A stretch of 39,308 nt of DNA, taken from contig SVTS01000018.1 of assembly GCA_015063645.1 (NCBI GenBank), forward strand, positions 1 through 39,308. Direction: 5' to 3'. The notes beneath the pieces were generated by a model that saw only the letters and a program-made list of their open reading frames with translations, was not told the origin of the DNA and made no database searches. The position numbers were made by a program, and so were the translations under genes. Position 1 is the stretch's first letter, and each line of letters starts with the position of its first letter. Of this stretch, positions 23,954 to 31,465 are shown piece after piece. Origin of the DNA: Oscillospiraceae bacterium (lineage in GTDB: Bacteria; Bacillota; Clostridia; Oscillospirales; CAG-272).

Positions 23954-25572
23954 GATGCGATCTCCTCTCTGTAATCTTCAATCAGTACCCAGCCGCCGAC
24001 GTCTTCCAGTACCACGTCACCCAGCCGGTCTGCGGCATAATCGTTCACCGATGCCGCCGTCAGTGCGGGATTCAGTCCCCGACTGCGGCACCATGCGGCA
24101 AAATCCCCGCCTGCCAGAGCCGCGCACAGCGCCTCTCTGATCTGCCCGGACATGTCCGACTGCGCCGCCTCTTCCGCGGCAGGTGCCGCCGGGATTTCTT
24201 CTTCTTTGATAATCGGGATTTCAGCAGCAGCGGCAGGCGCGGGCGCGATCTCCGCTTCCGTCTCCGCCGCATCCGTCAGCAGAGCCGTGTTCTCCCAGGA
24301 TTCTGCCTCCAGCCGCCGTGCGTCCGCCGCGTTGATGCCGACGGAGGGCGCGTCATACAGATGGGCGTAGTTCTGCTGTCCGTCCCGCACCTCCGATACG
24401 GTTTCCGCCGTAGCACCGCGCCGGAAATACCTCTCCACCTCGCTGATCAGCGTCGGCGATCCCTGCAGCTGCAGGCGGGATTTGATCTTCAAAAGCCCCC
24501 TGAGACAGTTCTCCGCCGCTTTTGCCGCCGTCATGACCCGGTTCTGCATCTCCCTTGTCAGATTCATTCCGTAATATTCCAGATGCAGACGGCGTTTCAC
24601 CGTCTGGGCGCAGAGCGTTCCGCAGAACGCATCCCGATCCGCGCGGACCACGGAGAGACTCTTTTCCTCCGGGAACCAGCCGCAGCGGCGCAGTGCAAAT
24701 TCTACCGCCGCCGGGATGTGTTTGTCATACAGCTCCGCGTATTTCTCGTAATACCGGCTGGTGCGGTAATCATACTCGCTTGCCACGCACAGAAGCGCCT
24801 CGCCGGTGACGGTGGGGATCCCTCTTTCATCCCGGGGGATCATGGGAGAGAGATAGAACTCCTTCAGCGTGGTTTTTGCCAGAATTGCCCGCAGCATGCC
24901 GCTCAGTCTTTCCGGCAGAGGGATGCGGTGCACGATGCAGAAATCGCACATCCACTCGCTGAGATATTTATCCAGCTCCATGTAAGGACGGCGGTAGGTG
25001 CACCAGATCCACGCCAGCATTTCCGCCCGTTCTTCAGGCGTGTCCGCCGGCAGGTTGATCAGCTCATAGATATACAGCAGAATATAGGAAAATTCCAGCT
25101 TATCCAGCCGCTCGCCGCGGCGGCACATCTCGCGGAAATACAGATAATACGCCAACTGTGCCTCGCCCATCTGATAATACTGGGGGATGAACGAGAAGAA
25201 ATACACATAAGGTGCTTCCTTGCCGCGGACGGAGGCGTAGCGGCGCGCATCATCCATAAATCGCTGATAGAAATTGAAGCTGTAGGGCCAGGGGTAGACC
25301 TGGATCTGCTTCATAAGCCCGCCGCCGTCGTATTCCGCCTCCGGTTCGGCTGTCTCAGGCATCGCCGCCATGGGACGGGCAGGCAGAGATCGCGCCGCCG
25401 GGCGGGACGGTCTATGCTGCACCGTGATATAGGCTCTCTCCGCCGCAGGCGCGTCATCTTCGCGCAGATCGGCACGGGGAGCGGTAGCGGAGACAAGAAT
25501 CGCTTCCGTTTCGCCGATGCCGCCGTCGGCAGTGATCTCGGTGAGGATATCGTGGGTGTGTTTTCGGTTCAT
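23941..25572 (-). CDS. TerB-N / TerB-C domain protein
   Basis: 543 residues. Residues 1-85 are variable and Pro/Ala-rich. Residues about 88-300 are TerB-N, with FIPQYYQMGEAQLAYYLYFR near 128-147 and FSYILLYIYELINLP near 161-175. A Glu/Ala/Pro linker around 440-490 leads to a TerB-C-like end (NDYAADRLGDVVLEDVGGWV). TerB-N/TerB-C proteins are linked by comparative genomics to tellurite-resistance-like stress and phage-defence systems. The ATG has a CGGAGGACT SD; the frame is open upstream only in repeat DNA. It is the first gene of a two-gene unit with the DUF2791 ATPase. Confidence 0.85.
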   Translation of the reverse strand: MNRKHTHDILTEITADGGIGETEAILVSATAPRADLREDDAPAAERAYITVQHRPSRPAARSLPARPMAAMPETAEPEAEYDGGGLMKQIQVYPWPYSFNFYQRFMDDARRYASVRGKEAPYVYFFSFIPQYYQMGEAQLAYYLYFREMCRRGERLDKLEFSYILLYIYELINLPADTPEERAEMLAWIWCTYRRPYMELDKYLSEWMCDFCIVHRIPLPERLSGMLRAILAKTTLKEFYLSPMIPRDERGIPTVTGEALLCVASEYDYRTSRYYEKYAELYDKHIPAAVEFALRRCGWFPEEKSLSVVRADRDAFCGTLCAQTVKRRLHLEYYGMNLTREMQNRVMTAAKAAENCLRGLLKIKSRLQLQGSPTLISEVERYFRRGATAETVSEVRDGQQNYAHLYDAPSVGINAADARRLEAESWENTALLTDAAETEAEIAPAPAAAAEIPIIKEEEIPAAPAAEEAAQSDMSGQIREALCAALAGGDFAAWCRSRGLNPALTAASVNDYAADRLGDVVLEDVGGWVLIEDYREEIASWIN

Positions 25573-25613
25573 GTGAGTCCTCCGTGGATGGGCGGTTATT
25601 TGTTCGATCGGCT

Positions 25614-25790
25614 GGGCGGGGCTCTGCCCCGGAGCCCCGGCAGGGGACGCAGCCCCCTGCACCCCGTGGCAAATACAGCCGTGGAGATGGGGCGGATTTT
25701 GGTGCCGCAAATACTTGCGGCACACCATTAGCCAGACTTGCGGCGCAAATCCTTGCGCCGGAAGCGCAGTCCGAACTGAAAAAATTCAGC
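25614..25790 (+). repeat. Family A element, copy 9
   Basis: Opposite to the flanking minus-strand genes. Stem 1 at 25702-25723: GTGCCGCAA / TTGCGGCAC, loop ATAC. Stem 2 at 25741-25760: CGGCGCAA / TTGCGCCG, loop ATCC, i.e. a stem-1 type sequence in the stem-2 position. Confidence 0.82.
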
Positions 25791-25796
25791 TGATTC

Positions 25797-25950
25797 AGTA
25801 TAAAAAGTTTTGATCGACCTTTTTCAAAAGGTCGCGGTTTCCAAAGGCAGAGCCTTTGGTCGCCGCCCGCAGGCGGCGAAATACCTATCGTTCAGGGGGT
25901 ACGGGGCGGAGCCCCGCAGGGGGCATGGGGGACGAAGTCCCCCGACAAAC
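25797..25950 (+). repeat. Family E element, copy 2
   Basis: Hairpin CGACC / GGTCG around TTTTTCAAAA at 25815-25834, then CCAAAGGCAGAGCCTTTGG, the conserved CGCCGCCCGCAGGCGGCG and GGGGCGGAGCCCC. It directly follows A, as in copies 1 and 3. Confidence 0.75.
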
Positions 25951-25997
25951 ATGCATCTCCTGCCGTCGTCCACGGCGGAAATTCCCCTTCCCCTCCG

Positions 25998-26444
25998 TTA
26001 TTTTCTCCTCGCGCGAAAAAATTCACGCAGGATCTCCGCGCATTCTTTTTCCATGATGCCGCTTTCGGTCTCTGCCTTGTGATTCAGCGGATATGCATTT
26101 ACGCTGAGCACACTGCCCATCGCACCTGCGCGGGCATCCTTCGCGCCGTATACCACACGCGGTATCCGGGCGTTTACGATCGCACCCGCACACATCGGAC
26201 AGGGTTCCAGCGTCACGTATAACGTGCATCCGCTCAGCCGCCAGCCGCCAAGCGTCCGGCATGCCTCGTTTATCGCTTCGATCTCCGCGTGGGCAAGCGC
26301 GTTTCTGTCCGCCTCACGGCGGTTGCGCCCGCGGCCGATGATCACCCCGCCGCGCTCAATCACGCACCCGACCGGAACCTCGCCCGCCTCGGCGGCTTCT
26401 TTCGCCAGCGCCAGCGCCGCTTCCATGTAGATGCGCCCGCTCAC
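25998..26444 (-). CDS. tadA: tRNA-specific adenosine deaminase
   Basis: 148 residues, normal length. Zinc and catalytic motifs are HAE at 52-54 (Glu54 as proton shuttle) and PCPMC at 81-85 (Cys82, Cys85). GEVPVGCVI near 21-29 and the C-terminal EFFRARRK also fit TadA. It converts A34 to inosine in the tRNA-Arg anticodon. The start is GTG at 26444, preceded by GAGGAGG and overlapping the upstream regulator's stop in a GTGA arrangement. An ATG six codons downstream lacks an equally good SD. The co-transcribed AraC gene is an odd partner for a housekeeping enzyme. Confidence 0.93.
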   Translation of the reverse strand: MSGRIYMEAALALAKEAAEAGEVPVGCVIERGGVIIGRGRNRREADRNALAHAEIEAINEACRTLGGWRLSGCTLYVTLEPCPMCAGAIVNARIPRVVYGAKDARAGAMGSVLSVNAYPLNHKAETESGIMEKECAEILREFFRARRK

Positions 26445-27313
26445 GGACGTACCTCCTCGGCAGCTCGCTCGTGCCCCTCAATGATGCACTTGCGGCGGTA
26501 TTCCGTGGGCGACATGCCCACCTCCGCGGCGAATGCCTTGGTGAAATACCCCTGCTCCGAATAGCCGCACTCCGCGGCAATGCTCCGCACCGTGTGATCC
26601 GTGCCCGCCAGCAGCTCCTTCGCCCGGTTCAGCCGTACATCCGTGATGTACTGCCATACCGTCACACCGTAGGCGCGGCGGAACGTGTTCATCAGCGTGG
26701 ATTTGCTGCAGCAGAACGTGCGGCACAGCTCGTCCAGCGTCAGATGCTGGGAGTAATTCTGATAAATGTATTTCTTCAGCATGTGCGCCAGATCCCACGC
26801 GGGCAGCTCCATCCGCCCCGACAGCGTGATATACTCCGCGCAGATCGTCATGATGTTCACAAAAGAGGAAAACATCGGCGCGCTCAGCTGCGCCAGCCGG
26901 TCGATCACCTCCCGGAGCTGCCGGGAATCGATCTTTCCGCTTTCCGTGGCAGAAAGCGCGAGCTTGAAAATATCCTCCCGCGACCCCTCACCGGAATCCG
27001 CCACCTGCCCCATCATCAGGTATCCGGTGAGCACACCGGCGTGGTACAGCGGTGCTACCGCTTCGTACAGTCCCATATGGCAGCGATAAATATAAGGCGA
27101 TTCGGTGGTGCGTACCCGGCTGAGAGCTTCCGTATCTGCCCGGACACACATCATGCGTGCGCCCTGATCCTCCTGGACCAGCGCACAGAAGGGGGACAGG
27201 TCGTGGGGATACGCGGCGATTTCTGTGTACTCGCAGTCGTGGATGGACACGCGGCATCCGGAGACGGTGTGCAATTCCCTCAGTACAGTTTCGATATCAA
27301 TGGATTTTTTCAT
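26441..27313 (-). CDS. PocR-domain AraC-family transcriptional regulator
   Basis: 290 residues. Residues 1-170 are a PocR sensory domain, with Cys-rich CALVQEDQGARMMCVRAD, YIYRCHMGLYEAVAPL and LTGYLMMGQV. Residues about 190-285 hold two HTH motifs of the AraC type (LTLDELCRTFCCSKSTLMNTF and TVRSIAAECGYSEQGYFTKAF). PocR domains bind small metabolites such as propanediol-type compounds; the ligand here is unknown. It is divergent from the ROK kinase and nagB, so amino-sugar or sugar control is possible (inference). The upstream gap at 27314-27457 is AT-rich and holds TATAAT-like boxes on both strands. Confidence 0.9.
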   Translation of the reverse strand: MKKSIDIETVLRELHTVSGCRVSIHDCEYTEIAAYPHDLSPFCALVQEDQGARMMCVRADTEALSRVRTTESPYIYRCHMGLYEAVAPLYHAGVLTGYLMMGQVADSGEGSREDIFKLALSATESGKIDSRQLREVIDRLAQLSAPMFSSFVNIMTICAEYITLSGRMELPAWDLAHMLKKYIYQNYSQHLTLDELCRTFCCSKSTLMNTFRRAYGVTVWQYITDVRLNRAKELLAGTDHTVRSIAAECGYSEQGYFTKAFAAEVGMSPTEYRRKCIIEGHERAAEEVRP

Positions 27314-27391
27314 TTTCTGCAGATTTCCTTCCGGTAATCAATTATAAAACAAAAATTACGATTTATTACAAATATATTATACTATTTTTCA

Positions 27392-27420
27392 TGGAAAAGT
27401 AAAGAGAAAACAGGTATAAT
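27392..27420 (+). promoter_or_regulatory. Promoter of the ROK kinase gene
   Basis: TGGAAA (27392-27397), 17-nt spacer, TATAAT (27415-27420). Its position rules out the in-frame ATG at 27422 as start, since transcription would begin after it. Confidence 0.6.
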
Positions 27421-27457
27421 TATGTCAGAAAATTATGAATTTTTTTCGGAGGAAGCT

Positions 27458-28399
27458 ATGCGTTACGCAATCGGAGTAGATCTGGGCGGTACCAATATCG
27501 CTGTAGGTCTTGTGGATGAAAATTTCAATATCGTGGACAAGGTGTCCGTCCCCACCAATGCGCCCCGTCCGGCAGAGGAAATCGTGAAGGATATGGCAGC
27601 CGCCGCCGCTGAGCTGGCAGAGCGGAATAACGTACAGCCCGTGGGCATTGGCATCGGCTCTCCCGGAATCATTTCCGGCGGCGTGGTCCTTTCCGCGGCG
27701 AATCTGAAATTCAGAGACGTTCCCCTGTGCGATATGCTGGAGAAGGTAAGTGGTCTGAAGTGCGCGCTGGGCAATGACGCCAACGTGGCGGCTCTGGGCG
27801 AGAACGCTGTGGGCTCCGGCAAGGACGCGTCATCCTTCGTCATGGTCACCCTGGGTACCGGCGTAGGCGGCGGCATCATCGAGGGCGGCAAGATCGTGGA
27901 AGGCTTCAACGGCGCCGGCGCCGAGATCGGTCACTTCCTGCTCTATCCCGGCGGACGGCAGTGCGGCTGCGGCAAGAAGGGCTGTTTTGAGGCATACTGC
28001 TCCGCCAGCGGACTGATCCAGGATACAAAGGACGCCATGGCGGCACATCCCGAGAGTGCTATTGCAAGACTCTGCGAGGGTGATCCGGAGAAGATCAACG
28101 GCAAAACCGCCTTTGACGCCATGCGCGAAGGCGATGCCACAGGCAAATCCGTTGTGGATACATACATTTACAATCTGGCGCTGGGCGTATCCAATATCAT
28201 GGTTCTGCTTCAGCCGGAAATTCTCGCCATCGGCGGCGGCATCTCCCGCGAGGGCGAAACCCTGCTGGCACCCCTGCGCGAAGTGGCATATGCCAATTCC
28301 TACTTTGACGAGACCACACCGCGCACGAAGATCGTGGCGGCAACTCTCCGCGGCGACGCCGGTATCGTTGGCGCGGCTGCGCTGATTCTGAACGATTAA
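27458..28399 (+). CDS. ROK-family sugar kinase (glucokinase-like)
   Basis: 313 residues. The ATP-binding phosphate loop is VDLGGTNIAVGL near 7-18, the ROK signature region includes LGTGVGGGIIEGG and NGAGAEIGH, and the zinc site is CGCGKKGCFEAY. It phosphorylates glucose or an N-acyl hexosamine; nagB next door favours an amino-sugar route, but the specificity loop does not settle this. ATG 27458 is preferred because GGAGG lies 5-6 nt upstream and the earlier ATG overlaps the promoter. It is followed by a strong hairpin, and nagB has its own promoter. Confidence 0.9.
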   Translation: MRYAIGVDLGGTNIAVGLVDENFNIVDKVSVPTNAPRPAEEIVKDMAAAAAELAERNNVQPVGIGIGSPGIISGGVVLSAANLKFRDVPLCDMLEKVSGLKCALGNDANVAALGENAVGSGKDASSFVMVTLGTGVGGGIIEGGKIVEGFNGAGAEIGHFLLYPGGRQCGCGKKGCFEAYCSASGLIQDTKDAMAAHPESAIARLCEGDPEKINGKTAFDAMREGDATGKSVVDTYIYNLALGVSNIMVLLQPEILAIGGGISREGETLLAPLREVAYANSYFDETTPRTKIVAATLRGDAGIVGAAALILND

Positions 28400-28411
28400 T
28401 ACGTGAGACTT

Positions 28412-28447
28412 GCGGGGAGAAACTTTTTGAAAAAAGTTTCTCCCCGC
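28412..28447 (+). terminator. Terminator-like hairpin after the ROK gene
   Basis: 17-bp perfect stem, arms GCGGGGAGAAACTTTTT (28412-28428) and AAAAAGTTTCTCCCCGC (28431-28447), then GCCCCTTTT. The flanking AACTTTTATAAAGG resembles family E. Confidence 0.6.
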
Positions 28448-28518
28448 GCCCCTTTTCAAAAACTTTTATAAAGGCAATACCGCACAATTCCGGCAAGGCA
28501 GAAATATTTGCGAATCCC

Positions 28519-28547
28519 TTGTAAAACCACCGTATATCTGCTATAAT
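28519..28547 (+). promoter_or_regulatory. Promoter of nagB
   Basis: TTGTAA (28519-28524), 17-nt spacer, TATAAT (28542-28547). Start codon at 28588 with AAAGGAG 9-10 nt upstream. Confidence 0.75.
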
Positions 28548-28587
28548 ATAGTGAACACAAATTTTTACATAAAGGAGATTTCCCCCC

Positions 28588-29346
28588 ATGATCCGTTTCT
28601 ATATGGAAAAAGATTACGATGCCATGAGCTACCGCGCCGCTTCCTTCATCGCTGCGCAGGTTCTGGCTAAGCCCACCTCCGTGCTCGGTCTCGCTACCGG
28701 CTCCACTCCCATCGGCATGTACAACGAGCTGGCAAAGAAGTGCGCTGACAAGAAGATCACCTTCAAGGCTGTCCGTACCGTCAATCTGGACGAATACTAC
28801 GGACTTTCCCCGGAGCATGATCAGAGCTACCGCTACTTCATGAACAAGAACTTCTTCGACAAGATCGATATCGACAAGGCAAACACCAACGTGCCCAACG
28901 GTCAGAATCCCGATCCTGTGGCTGAGTGCGCTCGCTATGACGCCCTGATCGATTCCTTCGGCGGCATTGATCTGCAGCTGCTGGGTATCGGCCGTGACGG
29001 TCACATCGGCTTCAACGAGCCCGGCGATGCTTTCATCGGCAACACCAACTATGTAAAGCTGACCGAGGACACCATCGACGCCAACTCCCGTTTCTTTGCA
29101 TCCGCTGACGATGTGCCGCGCTATGCCCTCACCACCGGTATCCGCGCCATCATGCAGGCGAAGAAGATTCTGATGGTTGTCAACGGCGAAGCCAAGGCAA
29201 AGGTACTGGAAGAGGCATTCTTCGGTCCCATCACGCCTGCAAATCCGGCGTCCATCCTGCAGCTCCACGCAGACGTTGTGGTATGCGGTGATGCTCCCGC
29301 AATGGCTTACATCGCTGAGAAGCATCCGGAAGTTCTGGAGAAGTAA
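28588..29346 (+). CDS. nagB: Glucosamine-6-phosphate deaminase
   Basis: 252 residues. Motifs LATGSTPIGMY at 35-45, NLDEYYG at 66-72 (Asp68/Glu69 region) and GRDGHIGFNEPG at 135-146 with Asp137, His139 and Glu144 fit the catalytic set. It converts glucosamine-6-phosphate to fructose-6-phosphate and ammonia, feeding amino sugars into glycolysis. nagA is not nearby. It has its own promoter and AAAGGAG SD. A half copy of family F begins 6 nt after its stop. Confidence 0.95.
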   Translation: MIRFYMEKDYDAMSYRAASFIAAQVLAKPTSVLGLATGSTPIGMYNELAKKCADKKITFKAVRTVNLDEYYGLSPEHDQSYRYFMNKNFFDKIDIDKANTNVPNGQNPDPVAECARYDALIDSFGGIDLQLLGIGRDGHIGFNEPGDAFIGNTNYVKLTEDTIDANSRFFASADDVPRYALTTGIRAIMQAKKILMVVNGEAKAKVLEEAFFGPITPANPASILQLHADVVVCGDAPAMAYIAEKHPEVLEK

Positions 29347-29351
29347 AATAA

Positions 29352-29490
29352 CTGCTGTGCGGCTTTTTGCGCGGCGTATGCCGCGCCAGGGAGGGGAGAA
29401 GGACTATCTCAGACGGCGAAGTTCCTTCTCCCCTCCTTCTTTCGCCCGTTGGGCGAAATTCACCCGCTCTTCATCTCCTTGCCTCTCTGC
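29352..29490 (+). repeat. Family F half-element, copy 3
   Basis: Left arm only. Hairpin GGAGGGGAGAAGGA (29390-29403) / TCCTTCTCCCCTCC (29423-29436) around CTATCTCAGACGGCGAAGT. The stem is longer and different from copy 1, the loop nearly the same. There is no central hairpin; a co-directional gene follows. Confidence 0.75.
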
Positions 29491-29523
29491 AATCTGAATC
29501 TGGAATTATTGAGGTATATAAAA

Positions 29524-31020
29524 ATGAAAAAATTTCTGTTTATTACGGTGACGGTGCTTTCTTTGTTGGTGCTTTCCGCCTGCGGAGATACGCCTGCGGA
29601 TGATTCTGTACAGGACAATTTTTTGCAGGACTATGAGTCCACCGCTCCTGTGGTGACCACCGTACCCGAGACGACGGCGCATGTGCATGAGTATACCGAA
29701 ACCGTGGAAACTCCCGCCAAAACCTTCACCGAGGGAGTGAAAAAGCTGAGTTGTTCCTCCTGCGGCGATGCCTATACCGAGGTGATCCCCGCTACCAAAT
29801 CCATTAAGATTCTCGCCATCGGCAATTCCTTCAGCGTGGATGCCATGCAGTATCTCTGGAACATCCTGAAGGATGGCGGCGTGGAAAAAATCACGCTGGG
29901 CAACCTCTATATCGGCGGCTGCAGCCTGGAAAAGCACGCAAATAACATCGCCTCCGGCGCCGGTGCGTATACCTATTATAAAAACATATCCGGCAGCTGG
30001 ACTACCACCTCAAATACCGCTGTGCTGACTGCCCTGAAGCAGGAGGATTGGGATATCGTCACCGTGCAGCAGGCATCCAACTACAGCGGCATGGCTTCCA
30101 CCTACAGCTACCTGAGCAGTATCCTCTCCTTTGTGGAAAAGAACGAGCCGAATGCCGAAATCTACTGGCATATGACCTGGGCATATCAGCAGGACAGCAC
30201 CCACTCCGGCTTCAAGAATTACAGCAATGATCAGATGACAATGTATAACTCCATCCTGAAAGCGGTGGAGACGGAAGTGAAGACCAAGGAGAGCATCTGC
30301 GGCGTGATCCCCTCCGGTACCGCCATCCAGAACCTGCGCACTTCCTACATCGGCGATACCGTGACCCGTGACGGCTATCACCTGAGCTACGATTTCGGAC
30401 GCTACACCGCCGCTCTGACCTGGTTTGCCTATTTCACCGGAAAATCCCCCGACAGCGTAGACTGGATGCCCGCCGATCACGCGGTGAATCTGAGACCGCA
30501 CCTGCCCGCAATCCGCGAAGCGGTGAAGAATGCGATCGCCGCGCCCGATAAGGTCACCGCTGTGAAGGCGGAGGATCCCAACGTGAATGCGCCCCAGACC
30601 GATGCGGAATGGATCGCTGCCATGGGCAAGAAGGCGGAGGATTATGTCAAACTGGACTGGATGCTCGAAGTGCAGGCGTATTATAATTCCTCTTCTTCCT
30701 CCAATCTGACAAGCAAAGCGAACAGCAGCGCATCGAACCTGCCGAATTTCATCGCATCCAAACAGTTCACAAAGAAAGAACTGCCCGTTGGCTCCATCAT
30801 CATCGTGGACGCGGGCTATCAGTACCGCCCCGAGGGATGGACAGATCTGAATGCTAAGACATCGCCCCGTCCGGGCAACGTGAGCGGTCACTGCGTGGAA
30901 GCGACGGAAGACTGGTGGGGGAATTACACCGTCCGTGCGTTCAACCTGTCCGCATCTCCCAACCGCGCCATGACGGCGGAGGACGCGGAGCACCTGCGGA
31001 TCTACGTGCCGAAGAATTAA
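29524..31020 (+). CDS. DUF4886-family lipoprotein
   Basis: 498 residues. Lipobox LSAC with Cys20 after a hydrophobic signal peptide, so it should be tethered to the outer face of the membrane. Residues about 54-92 form a Cys-containing surface module (LSCSSCGDAYTEVIPATK) common in Clostridia surface proteins. Residues about 95-350 fit DUF4886, an SGNH-hydrolase-like fold: ILAIGNSFS with Ser102 and a distal DGYHLS containing the likely His. The C-terminal 140 residues are not assigned. A glycan or ester hydrolase role is plausible from the fold. The SD is GAGG at 29511-29514. Its stop abuts family F copy 4. Confidence 0.82.
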   Translation: MKKFLFITVTVLSLLVLSACGDTPADDSVQDNFLQDYESTAPVVTTVPETTAHVHEYTETVETPAKTFTEGVKKLSCSSCGDAYTEVIPATKSIKILAIGNSFSVDAMQYLWNILKDGGVEKITLGNLYIGGCSLEKHANNIASGAGAYTYYKNISGSWTTTSNTAVLTALKQEDWDIVTVQQASNYSGMASTYSYLSSILSFVEKNEPNAEIYWHMTWAYQQDSTHSGFKNYSNDQMTMYNSILKAVETEVKTKESICGVIPSGTAIQNLRTSYIGDTVTRDGYHLSYDFGRYTAALTWFAYFTGKSPDSVDWMPADHAVNLRPHLPAIREAVKNAIAAPDKVTAVKAEDPNVNAPQTDAEWIAAMGKKAEDYVKLDWMLEVQAYYNSSSSSNLTSKANSSASNLPNFIASKQFTKKELPVGSIIIVDAGYQYRPEGWTDLNAKTSPRPGNVSGHCVEATEDWWGNYTVRAFNLSASPNRAMTAEDAEHLRIYVPKN

Positions 31021-31345
31021 GCTGCGGTGCAGCTTTTTGCGCCGCGTATGCGGCGCGGAGATTCCGCCGCCTGCGGGCGGCGGGCAGGGGGAGAAGGGGG
31101 AAAGAACCATCTCAAACGCCGAAGTTTTCTTCCCCCTTCTCCCCCTGCATCCCCTCATCCCCTAATCTCCTTGGCTTGGCGAAAAAAAGAATACCCCATA
31201 AATAATACTGCGCCGGAAGATTTTGCATTGCAAAATCTTCCGGCGCTCTTTTAATGTGAAAAGCTATACATTCGGCGAGAGCCAAGGAGATTGGGGGGTG
31301 AATTCCGTGCGAAGCACGGAAAAAGCTGAAGCAGAAAAATCTTTA
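31021..31345. repeat. Family F element, copy 4 (between convergent genes)
   Basis: Begins at the base after the DUF4886 stop. Left hairpin 31084-31148 is a long stem of GCAGGGGGAGAAGGGGG type around ACCATCTCAAACGCCGAAGTT. Right arm (CCAAGGAGATTGGGGGGTG, then AAAAAGCTGAAGCAG) is shorter than in copy 2. Confidence 0.8.
31210..31246. terminator. Symmetrical terminator-like hairpin in F copy 4
   Basis: Perfect 18-bp arms at 31210-31227 and 31229-31246, core CCGGAAGATTTTGCA, followed by TCTTTTAATG. Same sequence as in F copy 2. Confidence 0.6.
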
Positions 31346-31465
31346 TCAGCGTAAATCCAAACATAGGAGACTGCCGGAATTCTGCCTACGGCAGAACGCT
31401 GACGGAGTCAGCGCGGCAGGCTCGGGAAGGCGGTCAGCTGTGTTCGCACCTGCGTCACACCGCCT
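31346..31465. other. Hairpin-rich spacer after the lyase gene
   Basis: No gene. Inverted repeats CTGCC...GGCAG (31373-31394 area), GCTGAC / GTCAGC, and AAGGCGGT (31427-31434) / ACCGCCTT (31459-31466). The last overlaps the lyase stop codon and could act in termination on the minus strand. Confidence 0.4.

Noticed and set aside
27422-27457. Upstream ATG at 27422 as start of the ROK kinase.
   Set aside because: It lies two bases after the -10 box TATAAT, so it would not be transcribed from that promoter; ATG 27458 has a proper GGAGG and begins at the family N-terminus.
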